The notes under the pieces: model-generated | What the model saw: only the letters and a program-made list of their open reading frames with translations | Told to the model about the DNA's origin: nothing | Databases searched by the model: none | Program-made: the position numbers and the translations under genes | NCBI GenBank assembly: GCA_945876565.1 | Contig: CAMCOS010000006.1 | Coordinates: 1 to 64,000, forward strand | From: Lautropia mirabilis | GTDB taxonomy: Bacteria; Pseudomonadota; Gammaproteobacteria; Burkholderiales; Burkholderiaceae_B | Reading direction: 5' to 3' | DNA: 64,000 bases | Shown: positions 7,770-18,070 of the stretch, in pieces | Numbering within the stretch: position 1 is the stretch's first letter | Layout: each line of letters starts with the position of its first letter

Positions 7770-9701
7770 TTACTCAACACCTCGATTTATTTTTGTTAGA
7801 CCAGCGATGCGCCTGGCAAGTTCCTGATAACGGGCAACTGCCCCTGCACCACTCAAACCTTGTTCGATTAAGCCAGCCTGCTCACGCTTTAAGCTATCGA
7901 GCTCAATGCGGGTCAGCGCATCTTCCCACTCGGCTTTGGGCTCAGGCAAATCCATTTGTGCCATCAGCTCGCCTGACAGTCCGTTGAGCACATCGACCAG
8001 ATCGCTTTCTGGGTCCGCCGCTTCAACCAATGCCCCCAAATGGCGGGCGCCCGTGGCTTTTACCAACAGCACAAACTCCTTGACCAGGACTAAATTGGCA
8101 TCGCCCTCAAGCACCTCAAGCTGCTGCTCGCCCAGCTGCTCGGCTAACACCGGGTGCGCCAATAGCAATGAAAGCAAGCGCTTCGCTAAAGGTGCCACTG
8201 CCCGGCGCCGCGCGGATGGTGGCGTCCAAGGTGGCGCCGATTCACCAGGCAGTCGGTCACCCCACACTGGATCACCCGTCACTTGATCACCCACCGCACG
8301 ACCGCCATCGCCACTCTCGGACCCAGACATCCGCGGCACATACTCTTGCCCACCTTGCACCGGACTAGACCCTGAGGCTGCCGCGCTTGGCTGGCGTTGA
8401 GTCAGACGGGGGTGATTAGCCATCAGACCATCAAGCTCCTCGCGAGTCAGGCGCACCCGATTGGCAAACTCGTTCAGAATCTGGTGCTTCAGTGCGCCAT
8501 CAGGAATCTGCGCCAGGATCGGCACCGCCTCATGCACACACGCTGAACGGCCCTCAGGCTCATCAAGCCTATGTCGCTCGAAGAGCTCACCCAGCAAAAA
8601 CGAAGACAAAGCCACCGCGTCTTTAATGCAAGCTTTAAACGCTGCTTGGCCAAACTCGCGAATGTAGGTGTCCGGATCATGTCCAGACGGCAAAAACAAA
8701 AACCGCACCGACAAATCGTCGCGCAACAGTGGCAAAGTGGTTTGCAAAGCTCGCCAGGCCGCCCGACGACCGGCGCTATCACCATCAAAACTAAACACGA
8801 TGCGATGCGTCAATCGAATGAGCTTGCGCAAATGATCGGGGGTGGTGGCAGTGCCCAGCGTGGCCACGGCGTTTTCTACGCCGAGTTGGGCTAGACCGAC
8901 CACGTCCATGTAGCCCTCGACCACAACCACTTGGTCTTCGCGCCGAATCGAATGACGCGCCTCCCAGGCGCCGTAGAGTTCTTGGCCTTTGTTAAACACT
9001 GGTGTCTCGGGCGAGTTCAGATACTTTGGCTCGCCCTTGTCGACAATACGCCCACCAAACCCGATGAGCTCACCCTTCATGTTTCGGATCGGAAACATCA
9101 CACGACCACGAAACCGGTCATAGCGGCGTCCATCCTCGGACTCGATCACCAGGCCCGCTTCGACCAGCAATGGATCCTCGTAACGACTGAACACCTTGGC
9201 CAAGCCTTGACGCCCATCAGGCGCCCAACCCAGACCATATTGAGCGGCGATTTGACCCGTCAGCCCGCGCGACTTCAAGTACTGCACTGCTGGTGGATGG
9301 TCACGCAGCTGGGCTTTATAAAACGTCTGGGCTTTCTCAAGCACGGCAGCGTGCGCGTTCTGTTCTTGACGACGTTGCGCTGCCCGCTGTCGCGTGGCTG
9401 GGCTCACCTCGGTTTCAGGAACCTGCATGCCAACGCCCGAAGCGAGGCTGCGCACGGCCTCCTGAAAGTTCGCGCCGGTGTGCTGCATCATGAAGCCGAT
9501 CGCACTGCCATGCGCACCACAGCCAAAGCAATGGAAAAACTGCTTGGAAGGGCTAACGGTGAAGGAGGGGGATTTTTCTTGATGGAAGGGGCATAGGCCA
9601 AGCAGGTTGGCACCACCCTTGCGCAACTGAACGTAGCGACCCACCACGTCGACAACGTCGACGCGGGAGAGCAGCTCTTGTATGAATGAATCCGGGATCA
9701 A
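7770..9701 (-). CDS. dnaG: DNA primase
   Basis: Primase that lays RNA primers at the replication fork. The CHC2 zinc ribbon is seen near residues 37-63 ('CPFHQEKSPSF' and 'FHCFGCG'). The catalytic core and TOPRIM domain follow, with 'VVVVEGYMDVVGLAQLG' near 255 and the acidic pair in 'FSFDGDSAGRRAA' near 305. A divergent C-terminal DnaB-interacting domain follows a linker around 430-500. Length is 643 residues. The only in-frame initiator after the rpsU stop is a TTG at 9701, with no Shine-Dalgarno sequence, giving MIPDSFIQ, which aligns with the usual primase N-terminus. It lies 36 bp after rpsU. Weak initiation would limit primase output. Confidence 0.96.
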   Translation of the reverse strand: MIPDSFIQELLSRVDVVDVVGRYVQLRKGGANLLGLCPFHQEKSPSFTVSPSKQFFHCFGCGAHGSAIGFMMQHTGANFQEAVRSLASGVGMQVPETEVSPATRQRAAQRRQEQNAHAAVLEKAQTFYKAQLRDHPPAVQYLKSRGLTGQIAAQYGLGWAPDGRQGLAKVFSRYEDPLLVEAGLVIESEDGRRYDRFRGRVMFPIRNMKGELIGFGGRIVDKGEPKYLNSPETPVFNKGQELYGAWEARHSIRREDQVVVVEGYMDVVGLAQLGVENAVATLGTATTPDHLRKLIRLTHRIVFSFDGDSAGRRAAWRALQTTLPLLRDDLSVRFLFLPSGHDPDTYIREFGQAAFKACIKDAVALSSFLLGELFERHRLDEPEGRSACVHEAVPILAQIPDGALKHQILNEFANRVRLTREELDGLMANHPRLTQRQPSAAASGSSPVQGGQEYVPRMSGSESGDGGRAVGDQVTGDPVWGDRLPGESAPPWTPPSARRRAVAPLAKRLLSLLLAHPVLAEQLGEQQLEVLEGDANLVLVKEFVLLVKATGARHLGALVEAADPESDLVDVLNGLSGELMAQMDLPEPKAEWEDALTRIELDSLKREQAGLIEQGLSGAGAVARYQELARRIAGLTKINRGVE

Positions 9702-9737
9702 GGCAGGCGCGCGGTACGCGACAGCTTGCGCCCGCGA

Positions 9738-9950
9738 TTAATAGAGGCGTGGAGGCAGTTGCTGGCTACGAATGCGCTTGTAATGGCGCTTGATGGCAGC
9801 AGCATGCTTGCGCTTACGCTCAGCAGTGGGCTTCTCGTAGAACTCACGAGCACGTAACTCGGTCAACAGACCCGTTTTTTCGATGGAGCGCTTAAAACGA
9901 CGCATCGCAACTTCAAACGGCTCATTTTCTTTCAGGCGAACAGTTGTCAT
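9738..9950 (-). CDS. rpsU: 30S ribosomal protein S21
   Basis: A 70-residue, very basic protein that matches ribosomal protein S21 from end to end ('[20 protein letters not shown]'). S21 sits near the platform of the small subunit and helps base-pairing between mRNA and the 16S tail. It is the first gene of the classic macromolecular synthesis operon rpsU-dnaG-rpoD, which couples translation, replication and transcription initiation. Confidence 0.98.
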   Translation of the reverse strand: MTTVRLKENEPFEVAMRRFKRSIEKTGLLTELRAREFYEKPTAERKRKHAAAIKRHYKRIRSQQLPPRLY

Positions 9951-9983
9951 AGGTTATTTCGGATCAAAAATAGATTACGCGAA

Positions 9984-10020
9984 GCCTTAAACTATAACAT
10001 AAGCAAAGCCGCAAAATGTT
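9984..10020 (-). promoter_or_regulatory. possible promoter of rpsU-dnaG-rpoD
   Basis: On the minus strand TATAGT (9991-9996, five of six bases of the -10 consensus) lies about 40 bp before the rpsU start codon in an AT-rich stretch. The -35 match is poor (ACATTT at 17 bp). The position suits the operon promoter, but no other evidence is available. Confidence 0.3.
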
Positions 10021-10086
10021 CAGGCACTGGCAAGGCCGCTACAATTCGAATACTCAAAATCGACCAAACACAGCCGGCCCAGCGAT

Positions 10087-10623
10087 TTACGCACTTTTTT
10101 GGTGCGTTTTTTTTAGCTCATCGAGTGTTAGCGTGTCATAAGCCTCAAATGGCTGATGGATCCAGGGGTTATCTTCGAGATAGACACTATGATAGTCGGG
10201 CTTCACCACCGAGTGCGCTTTCCACCACACCACGGCCGTGCGCAACTCTTTGATGGCTGGATAGGATGACAGCAAATGACCGCGAACCTTACCAAAGGTG
10301 AGCCCGGTATCCACCATGTCGTCAACCAGCAACACCCGACCGCAGGGGCTGCCGTAGGCCATCGAAATATAAGGCGCAATATCGAGCTGACCTTGCTCAC
10401 GGCCAGCATTCTCGCGATAGCTGCTCGCCGACAAAATCGCCAGCGGAATTCGGTTTAGCCTCGATAACACATCGCCGACTCGCATTCCCCCGCGAGCCAA
10501 GCAAATGATCTGGTCATATGCCCAGCCAGAGTCGTGGATCTTGATCGCCAGATCCTCAATCAAGCGGTTGTACTCATCCCAGCTGTACCAGACGTCACGC
10601 GCGGTGTTGGGTGGATTGGCCAT
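10087..10623 (-). CDS. purine phosphoribosyltransferase (xanthine/hypoxanthine type)
   Basis: A 178-residue type I phosphoribosyltransferase. The PRPP-binding signature 'VLLVDDMVDTGLTFG' is near residues 88-102 and the pyrophosphate loop 'CLARGGMRVGDVLS' near 42-55. The family transfers ribose-5-phosphate from PRPP to a purine base. The short hood and the neighbour purA point to xanthine, guanine or hypoxanthine salvage, but the base cannot be fixed from sequence alone. It lies 16 bp after purA in the same orientation. The last codons form a run of eight A on the coding strand. Confidence 0.85.
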   Translation of the reverse strand: MANPPNTARDVWYSWDEYNRLIEDLAIKIHDSGWAYDQIICLARGGMRVGDVLSRLNRIPLAILSASSYRENAGREQGQLDIAPYISMAYGSPCGRVLLVDDMVDTGLTFGKVRGHLLSSYPAIKELRTAVVWWKAHSVVKPDYHSVYLEDNPWIHQPFEAYDTLTLDELKKTHQKSA

Positions 10624-10639
10624 CTTGCAACTATTTTAT

Positions 10640-11944
<1,305 letters not shown>

Positions 11945-13135
11945 TCAAGAATTGGAGTTGGGTTTCACGGGACAGACGACCCATTGCTGGTCTTGACGCA
12001 CCAGCTCCCGATCAAAAATAAACTCATCGTGCCAGGCTGACTCGCCAGGCAACAATTGCACCACGATTTCACCCCGCTCGCGCAGCGTTGCCACAGTTTG
12101 CGCCAAGGCTTTGTCATCATCCCCAGCTGCCGGGGCCAGAATCGCAGCTGCCGGGCTCGCTTGACCAAACGATCGAGCCAAGCGAATCAGGTCCATGCTA
12201 AAGCCAGTGGCTGCACGTGCACGGCCAAATGCGGCACCCACATTGTCGTAACGGCCGCCACGCACGAGCGCATCATGCCAATCGGCCGCGTAAATAGAAA
12301 ACGTCACGCCCGAGTGGTAGCCATACACACCCACATCGGCCAGATCGAGACTGACCATGTCACCGGACAATTTGCTGACCAAGGTTTTTAAAGACTCTAG
12401 CGCCTCGCTCACCCCGTCAAATGAAACCAGGCTAGCGGCGCGCTCGAGCACCTCAGCGCCGCCATACAGTCTTGGCAAGAGCTCAAGCGCCACCACCACG
12501 GCTTCACTCACCGCGCCTTGCCCCGATGCCTCATCGCGAAGCGCAGCAATACCAGGCAAATCCTTGTCGCGCAGCAATGCCAGAATCTCGTCAGTGCGTG
12601 CTTGGGCAGCCGGGTCACTCTGAATGATCGCTTGCACCAAGCCATCGTGGCACAGCACGAGCTGACCATTGGAGACACCCGCAAGCTTTAAGCTTTGCAT
12701 CGCCAAGCGGATGATTTCGATGTCAGCCTCAATGCCGGCATGACCGTAGATCTCAGCACCAATTTGAAGTTGCTCGCGGCTATCAACCAAGCCGGCCGGA
12801 CGAGCATGCAACACGGGCCCGCAATAGCACAGGCGCGTCACGCCTGGCCGGTTCAGCAAGTGCGCATCAATCCGGGTGATTTGAGGTGTCATGTCAGCGC
12901 GCAGTCCGAGCGTGCGGCCTGAGAGCTGATCGACTAACTTCAATGTTCTTAGGCTGAGATCTTTGCCCGCTCCCGTTAACAAGGACTCGATGTACTCGAG
13001 CATGGGCGGCGTGACGGTCTCAAAGCCGAAGGTGCGAAACAAATCGAGTAACTTGCGACGCAAGTCCTCAATCTGTCGTGCCTGTGCTGGCAGAATATCG
13101 GCCAGATAGTCAGGCAATAGCCAGTTGCCGTTCAT
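11945..13135 (-). CDS. hisZ: ATP phosphoribosyltransferase regulatory subunit
   Basis: A 396-residue paralogue of histidyl-tRNA synthetase that lacks tRNA charging and partners with the short form of HisG, making the first step of histidine synthesis sensitive to histidine. The class II fold is visible: the start ('[20 protein letters not shown]'), the motif-2-like '[15 protein letters not shown]' near 77-91, and '[14 protein letters not shown]' near 290. True HisS is encoded elsewhere in the window (21252-22568). The minus-strand leader holds a terminator-like hairpin 20-60 bp before the ATG. Its presence implies a short-form hisG elsewhere in the genome. Confidence 0.93.
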   Translation of the reverse strand: MNGNWLLPDYLADILPAQARQIEDLRRKLLDLFRTFGFETVTPPMLEYIESLLTGAGKDLSLRTLKLVDQLSGRTLGLRADMTPQITRIDAHLLNRPGVTRLCYCGPVLHARPAGLVDSREQLQIGAEIYGHAGIEADIEIIRLAMQSLKLAGVSNGQLVLCHDGLVQAIIQSDPAAQARTDEILALLRDKDLPGIAALRDEASGQGAVSEAVVVALELLPRLYGGAEVLERAASLVSFDGVSEALESLKTLVSKLSGDMVSLDLADVGVYGYHSGVTFSIYAADWHDALVRGGRYDNVGAAFGRARAATGFSMDLIRLARSFGQASPAAAILAPAAGDDDKALAQTVATLRERGEIVVQLLPGESAWHDEFIFDRELVRQDQQWVVCPVKPNSNS

Positions 13136-13150
13136 GATGGTTTTGTCTTA

Positions 13151-13193
13151 CCCCAAAAGAAAAGCGGCTTGGGGTGCGAACCCAACAAGCCGC
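13151..13193 (-). terminator. terminator-like hairpin between hflC and hisZ (terminator or attenuator)
   Basis: On the minus strand an 8-bp stem GCGGCTTG/CAAGCCGC, extended by GGG/CCC with a two-base bulge, is followed directly by TTTTCTTTT. It looks like an intrinsic terminator. It may end hflK-hflC transcription. Because a TATAAT hexamer lies upstream at 13234-13239, it may instead sit in the hisZ leader. Confidence 0.65.
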
Positions 13194-13223
13194 CAATTCA
13201 AACTTCATCGTCCTATTACTAAG

Positions 13224-13248
13224 CTTGCACCGCATTATAGCGTGCAAG
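13224..13248 (-). promoter_or_regulatory. dyad enclosing a perfect TATAAT upstream of hisZ
   Basis: CTTGCA(C)CGC and GCGTGCAAG form an interrupted inverted repeat around ATTATA. On the minus strand this reads as a perfect -10 hexamer (13234-13239) between hflC and hisZ. There is no convincing -35 at 16-18 bp. It could be a hisZ promoter overlapped by an operator, or simply a hairpin at the end of the hfl transcript. Confidence 0.35.
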
Positions 13249-13258
13249 TTCTACTGCG

Positions 13259-14134
13259 TTAGTTACCGGTCGGAGACTTCATGAATCTAAAGAAATCCGA
13301 GCTCGGGTCAACGACCAACACATCGCTGGATTTACCAAAGGCTGCCCGATACGCTTCAAGACTCTTATAAAAACTGTAGAAGTCTGCGTCCTTGCCGTAG
13401 GCATCACCGTAAAGCGCTGCCGCACTGCCATCGCCCTCACCCATGACTGCCTGTGCTTTGGCGTAAGCTTCGGCAAGAATTTGTTCGCGCTCGCGATCAG
13501 CAGCTGCCCGAATCTTTTCACCTTCGGCCGCACCGATTGAACGTAACTCGTTAGCCACCCGCAAACGCTCAGACTCCATACGGCGATAGACAGACTCAGC
13601 AATTTCCGGTGCAAATTCGATGCGCTTTAAACGCACATCAACAATATCAACGCCGAGTGGCGCTGCGCGCTCACGCACGATGTCACGAACCTCCGCCATG
13701 ATCACATCACGCTCAAGCGCCACCACGTCGCGCACCGTCCGAATGTTGACCGACGCGTTCAAGGCATCGCGAATCTGAGCCTGCAAACGCAACTGAGCAG
13801 CACGTTCATTACCCGCGAATGTCACGTAGTAGAGCCGAGGGTCTATGATGCGCCATTTGACGAACGAATCGATCAGCAGGTTTTTCTTCTCGGATGTCTG
13901 GATGCGCTCAGCCTCTTGGGTGTCAATGGTCAACAGCCGCTTATCTAAAAACACCACGTTTTGAAATGGCGGAGGCAATTTGAAATACAGCCCCGGCTCT
14001 CTGATGACCTTGCGAACCTCACCCAAGGCGAACACCAGCGCGAAATCGCGCTCGCGAACGATAAAAACTGACGTCGATAGAATCCCGACCACCACAGCCA
14101 AGACAACGAGCAGCGCAGCAATTTTGTTACTCAT
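13259..14134 (-). CDS. hflC: HflC, modulator of FtsH protease
   Basis: A 291-residue membrane-anchored SPFH/prohibitin protein. One N-terminal transmembrane segment (about 5-27) is followed by the SPFH domain ('FVKWRIIDPRLYYVTF' near 92-107) and a charged coiled-coil stretch ('AAADREREQILAEAYAKAQ'). With HflK it forms a cage around FtsH in the inner membrane, facing the periplasm, and controls access of membrane protein substrates. It starts 9 bp after hflK. Confidence 0.96.
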   Translation of the reverse strand: MSNKIAALLVVLAVVVGILSTSVFIVRERDFALVFALGEVRKVIREPGLYFKLPPPFQNVVFLDKRLLTIDTQEAERIQTSEKKNLLIDSFVKWRIIDPRLYYVTFAGNERAAQLRLQAQIRDALNASVNIRTVRDVVALERDVIMAEVRDIVRERAAPLGVDIVDVRLKRIEFAPEIAESVYRRMESERLRVANELRSIGAAEGEKIRAAADREREQILAEAYAKAQAVMGEGDGSAAALYGDAYGKDADFYSFYKSLEAYRAAFGKSSDVLVVDPSSDFFRFMKSPTGN

Positions 14135-14143
14135 GTTGATCCC

Positions 14144-15490
14144 CTAGCGCGATGCGTCACGGTCACGCGAAATAGAACCGAATGTTTCGCGCAGGTTGGG
14201 ACGTTGGTTGTTGTTGGCATTGCTCGAGGTCGGTGACGTGGTGAGGGAACTGCCAGTCGGTGCCGGCGAGTTCACGCCCGAGGTACCCATGAACGTCGAG
14301 GGCTCACGTGCCGATTGCTGCATGATTCGGTCTAGCGGCAAATAGAGCATGCTGTTACTTGACTCAGTATCAATAAAGACTTTGCTTGAGCGAGCAAACA
14401 TGTCCTGCATGGTTTCCAGATACATACGCTCACGCTGCACACCTGGTGCACGTTGATACTGCGTCAGGATACTGAGAAATCGCGATGTATTACCTTGGGC
14501 ATCACCAATGACCTTGGCGCGGTAACCTTCTGACTGCTCCATCATGCGCGAAGCCTGACCTCGCGCCAATGGGACGACCTGGTTGCGGTAGGCTTCACCT
14601 TCGTTAATCTGGCGCTCCCGGTCTTGCCCTGCCTTGACCGCATCGTCAAACGCGGCCTGCACTTGCTCCGGTGGCTGCACGTTCTGGATGGCCACGGCAC
14701 TGACTAGAATACCGGTCTGATAGCGATCAAGAATCACCTGCATCAGCTTTTGTACCTCAGCGGCCACTTGCGTACGACCCTCATAAAGCACAAAATCCAT
14801 CAGGCTGCGACCAACCACTTCGCGCATGGAACTCTGCGCCACTTGGTGCACAGCCTCATCCGGGTCACGCGTCTTAAATAGATAGTCTGGCGCACCATCG
14901 GGCTGAACACGGTACTGCACCACGAACTGCACGTCGACAATGTTTTCATCCGAAGTCAGCATCAGCGCCTCTGGCGGCACTTTATTGCGCGCATTGCCTC
15001 GGAAGCCAACTTCATAAGTACGCAGCTGAGAAATATCAACGATTTCGGTCTGCTGAATCGGGTATGGAAGTCGCCACTGGAAGCCAGGCGTGGCCGTGCT
15101 CTTGTATGCGCCAAACTGGGTGATCACACCCACCTGGCCTTCCTGCACGATAAAAAAGCCGCTGGCAAGCCACAGGGATACCGCCACAGCACCGATGACG
15201 CCAAACCCAATGCGTGCCTGCCTAGGTGTGGGGCCGCCTGGGCCGCCTGGGCCACCTGAGCCGCCGGGCCCCGAAGACCCACCCTCGGGCGGTTGCGGTG
15301 GCCAGGGACGGCGTGGGCCGCCACGTTTGCCAAACAGGCCACCTAGCTTGCGATTAAAGTCGCGCCAAACTTGATCAAGGTCTGGAGGACCATCTTGGTT
15401 ATTGGGTCGGCGTGGTGGTTCCTGGCGTTTCTGGTCATCAGAATCGCCGCGTCCCCAGCCGGGATCATTCAAATTGAAGAGTTTGGTCAT
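14144..15490 (-). CDS. hflK: HflK, modulator of FtsH protease
   Basis: An SPFH-domain membrane protein, partner of HflC. The N-terminus is cytoplasmic and rich in Gly, Pro and Arg. One transmembrane segment lies near residues 95-120. The SPFH domain with 'DENIVDVQFVVQYRVQ' follows, then a coiled coil and a low-complexity Ser/Thr/Asn tail. The track starts at 15529; I prefer the ATG at 15490 (MTKLFNLNDPGWG), which begins at the conserved HflK N-terminus, with 15499 as another option. The start overlaps the end of hflX. A 9-bp GC-rich repeat (15231-15266) encodes a Gly-Gly-Pro run. Confidence 0.95.
   Translation of the reverse strand: MTKLFNLNDPGWGRGDSDDQKRQEPPRRPNNQDGPPDLDQVWRDFNRKLGGLFGKRGGPRRPWPPQPPEGGSSGPGGSGGPGGPGGPTPRQARIGFGVIGAVAVSLWLASGFFIVQEGQVGVITQFGAYKSTATPGFQWRLPYPIQQTEIVDISQLRTYEVGFRGNARNKVPPEALMLTSDENIVDVQFVVQYRVQPDGAPDYLFKTRDPDEAVHQVAQSSMREVVGRSLMDFVLYEGRTQVAAEVQKLMQVILDRYQTGILVSAVAIQNVQPPEQVQAAFDDAVKAGQDRERQINEGEAYRNQVVPLARGQASRMMEQSEGYRAKVIGDAQGNTSRFLSILTQYQRAPGVQRERMYLETMQDMFARSSKVFIDTESSNSMLYLPLDRIMQQSAREPSTFMGTSGVNSPAPTGSSLTTSPTSSNANNNQRPNLRETFGSISRDRDASR
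15231..15266. repeat. 9-bp tandem repeat inside hflK
   Basis: Two exact copies of 'GGGCCGCCT' and two near copies in tandem encode the Gly-Gly-Pro linker of HflK. The unit keeps the frame. Confidence 0.8.
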
Positions 15491-16571
15491 TCGTCGCATC
15501 GGTTCCTGCACAATTGGCGAATTCGGCAATGGCTTGGCGCACCAGGTTCAAGCCCTCGCGGCGCTGTGCACTGATATAAACTTTGTGAATGGTACCATGG
15601 CTGTCGCGCTCAATTCTCGCAGGCATTCCAAGGTTATCTATCTTGTTGTAAACAAGGATCTGAGGAATATCGACCGCACCAATATCGGTCAACACTTCTT
15701 GCACCTGATGAATCTGATCGTCTCGCTGCTCACTCGAGGCGTCTACCACGTGTAGCAGTAAATCTGCATGAATGGCTTCTTCGAGTGTTGCCCGAAACGC
15801 TGCGATCAAGGTGTGGGGCAGATCCCGAATGAATCCGACCGTATCGGATAACGTAATCGAACCAGCACCCTCGATCCAGATGCGCCGCGTGGTTGTATCT
15901 AGCGTGGCAAACAGCTGATCAGCCGCATAAGCGTCCGCACGGGTCAAGGCATTAAAGAGCGTCGATTTGCCCGCGTTGGTGTATCCCACCAACGAGACCG
16001 ACAACGATGCACCCCTGGCACGAGCGCGTCGCTGGGTTACCCTTTGGCGCTGCACTTTGTCGAGCCGCTCGCGCAAAACGCGAACTTTGGCGCCAATCAT
16101 GCGCCTATCCATTTCTAATTGCGATTCACCCGGGCCACGCATACCGATACCACCGCGCTGGCGTTCAAGGTGAGACCAAAGACGGGTCAGACGAGTCGCC
16201 AAGTGCTGCAATTGAGCAAGCTCAACTTGCAATTTTCCCTCGTGACTTTTAGCGCGCAGCGCAAATATATCGAGAATCAGCGCAACCCGGTCAACCACCC
16301 TGCGATTGAGCTTGCGCTCGAGGTTTCTTTGCTGCGCAGGCGACAGGGGCTGGTCAAACAGCACAATGTCCGCACCGCTAGACTCGCATAGGTCAAATAC
16401 TTCTTCCACCTTGCCAGAGCCGATGTAGGTTGCCGCGTCCGGACGATCACGCTTGGCGGTGACCTGGGCCACGATATCCGCCCCTGCCCCACGCGCCAAC
16501 ATATCGAACTCATGCCGGTGCGGCTCATAATCGGGCAAACCAAGATCCACCCCAATGATCAATGCTTTCAT
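15465..16571 (-). CDS. hflX: ribosome-associated GTPase HflX
   Basis: A 368-residue GTPase that splits and rescues stalled ribosomes in related bacteria. The N-terminal HflX domain (to about 180) has the glycine-rich 'RGPGESQLEMDRRMI'. The G domain follows, with G1 'GYTNAGKSTLFNALT' near 197-211, G3 'DTVGFIRDLP' near 244 and G4 'YNKID' near 307. The C-terminus is short compared with E. coli HflX (426). It lies 33 bp after hfq and its end overlaps the hflK start, which suggests translational coupling in the hfq-hflX-hflK-hflC operon. Confidence 0.96.
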   Translation of the reverse strand: MKALIIGVDLGLPDYEPHRHEFDMLARGAGADIVAQVTAKRDRPDAATYIGSGKVEEVFDLCESSGADIVLFDQPLSPAQQRNLERKLNRRVVDRVALILDIFALRAKSHEGKLQVELAQLQHLATRLTRLWSHLERQRGGIGMRGPGESQLEMDRRMIGAKVRVLRERLDKVQRQRVTQRRARARGASLSVSLVGYTNAGKSTLFNALTRADAYAADQLFATLDTTTRRIWIEGAGSITLSDTVGFIRDLPHTLIAAFRATLEEAIHADLLLHVVDASSEQRDDQIHQVQEVLTDIGAVDIPQILVYNKIDNLGMPARIERDSHGTIHKVYISAQRREGLNLVRQAIAEFANCAGTDATNDQTLQFE

Positions 16572-16604
16572 TGAGCCCGCCTCAACATCCTGGGATCGAA
16601 AAAA

Positions 16605-16841
16605 TTACTCAGCGGCGTCCTCAGCTGGCAATGAGACCGGCTTGGCAGGCACCACCGTGGAGATAGCGTGTTTGTAGACCATCTGGGTGACCGTGTTTCT
16701 TAACAAGACAACATATTGATCGAAAGACTCAACGTGACCCTGAAGCTTGATGCCATTGACCAAGTAAATCGAGACCGGAATATGCTCCTTTCTCAAGGCA
16801 TTCAAAAACGGGTCTTGCAGAGTCTGGCCCTTGTTGCTCAT
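16605..16841 (-). CDS. hfq: RNA chaperone Hfq
   Basis: A 78-residue Sm-like protein that forms a hexameric ring and pairs small RNAs with mRNAs. Sm1 ('[21 protein letters not shown]') and Sm2 ('[10 protein letters not shown]') are intact, with the proximal-face Gln8 and Phe42-region residues conserved. The C-terminal tail is very short, as in other betaproteobacteria. GGAG lies seven bases before the ATG. A 13-bp element is repeated three times 16 bp upstream of the start. Confidence 0.98.
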   Translation of the reverse strand: MSNKGQTLQDPFLNALRKEHIPVSIYLVNGIKLQGHVESFDQYVVLLRNTVTQMVYKHAISTVVPAKPVSLPAEDAAE

Positions 16842-16856
16842 TGATTAACTCCAAAA

Positions 16857-16895
16857 TTTTTAGTCGTTCTTTTTAGTCGTTCTTTTTAGTCGTTC
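16857..16895. repeat. three perfect 13-bp tandem copies in the hfq leader
   Basis: 'TTTTTAGTCGTTC' occurs three times with no gap or mismatch, ending 16 bp before the hfq start. On the mRNA strand it reads GAACGACTAAAAA. It sits where the 5' untranslated region or promoter of hfq should be. Confidence 0.92.
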
Positions 16896-16990
16896 TTAAT
16901 TGGGCGGCTATCTATGGAATACCACCAACAACATCCAACACTCGAATGCCGACACTCTACAGACTTTTGACTGGGTTTGCCAGCTAAGCC

Positions 16991-18064
16991 CTAGGGCCGC
17001 ACACAAGCTTTCAGCGCTTGGATAAGACTCTCGCATTGCCCCGAAGTTCCCACGGTGATTCGCAAGAACTGATCTATCCGAGGACGTTTGAAATGACGCA
17101 CCAAAATGGCGCGTTCGCGCAGCCAGTGCGCAAGTGCTGCACCCTCGTGGTCGGGGTGGCGAGCGAACACAAAATTAGCTGACGATGGCAACACCTCAAA
17201 CCCCAACGCCTTTAGCTGCGAGGTCAGCCACTGGCGCGTTTCGATCACTGTCTGGCACGCGGCTGCAAAGTAAGCATCGTCTTCAATGGCAGCCGTCGCA
17301 CCAATTTGAGCGAGCTGATCGAGCGGATAGGAATTGGTGCTGTTCTTGACGATCTCCAGCCCCTGGATCAGCTGAGCTGACCCCATGGCGTAACCCACTC
17401 GCAGCCCCGCCAAGGAGCGTGACTTTGATAATGTGTGAGACACCAGCAAATTGGGATAGCGATCAATAAGCGACACCGCACTTTGCCCCCCAAAATCCAC
17501 ATAGGCCTCGTCAATTAAAACAACGGCAGCGGGGTTGGCCGCGACAATCCGTTCGATATCATCAAGACCTAAGGCAATCCCCGTGGGCGCATTCGGATTG
17601 GCAATGATGATGCCGCCGGCTTTGGGGTGGCCCTGACCAAGATAGTCATTAGCCTGAATACGGAAATTTTTGTCGACCGGCACGATGTGGGTCTGGATGC
17701 CATGCAGCTGCGCATAGACCGGATAAAAGCCGTAGGTCAGATCAGAAAACAACAATGGCCGTTCTTGCTTGAAAAATGCAAAAAACGCCAAATTCAAGAC
17801 ATCATCCGAGCCGTTGCCCACAAACACCTGTTCCCGTCTGAGACCATAGCGCTTGGCGATCGCATCCTTAAGCTCAGAGGCCTCTGGATCTGGGTACAGA
17901 CGCAGCCGATCGGTGGTTGCGGCTTTGATTGCCTCAAGCACCCGCGGCGATGGACCTAACGGATGCTCGTTCGTGTTTAGCTTGATGAGATTATCAATTT
18001 GCGGCTGTTCGCCTGGCACGTAGGGGCTGAGCGAGCGAACAGACGGACTCCAGAATTGGCTCAT
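16991..18064 (-). CDS. hisC: histidinol-phosphate aminotransferase
   Basis: A 357-residue fold-type I PLP enzyme converting imidazole-acetol phosphate and glutamate to histidinol phosphate. Seen: '[14 protein letters not shown]' near residue 29, 'NPNAPTG' near 155, and the PLP lysine in '[16 protein letters not shown]' near 210-225. The family also has members acting on aromatic substrates, so hisC is the best but not the only reading. It lies 6 bp after der at the end of the rlmN-to-der run, away from the usual his operon. Confidence 0.88.
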   Translation of the reverse strand: MSQFWSPSVRSLSPYVPGEQPQIDNLIKLNTNEHPLGPSPRVLEAIKAATTDRLRLYPDPEASELKDAIAKRYGLRREQVFVGNGSDDVLNLAFFAFFKQERPLLFSDLTYGFYPVYAQLHGIQTHIVPVDKNFRIQANDYLGQGHPKAGGIIIANPNAPTGIALGLDDIERIVAANPAAVVLIDEAYVDFGGQSAVSLIDRYPNLLVSHTLSKSRSLAGLRVGYAMGSAQLIQGLEIVKNSTNSYPLDQLAQIGATAAIEDDAYFAAACQTVIETRQWLTSQLKALGFEVLPSSANFVFARHPDHEGAALAHWLRERAILVRHFKRPRIDQFLRITVGTSGQCESLIQALKACVRP

Positions 18065-18070
18065 GATGGC

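Noticed and set aside
8931-9596. 221-codon plus-strand ORF opposite dnaG
   Set aside because: Antisense shadow of the conserved primase core; no start signals or known family.
10092-10114. Hairpin followed by a run of T on the plus strand (GCAC...GTGC, TTTTTTTT)
   Set aside because: It lies inside the 3' end of the phosphoribosyltransferase gene and is a terminator only for the plus strand, where no gene ends. On the minus strand there is no U-tract.
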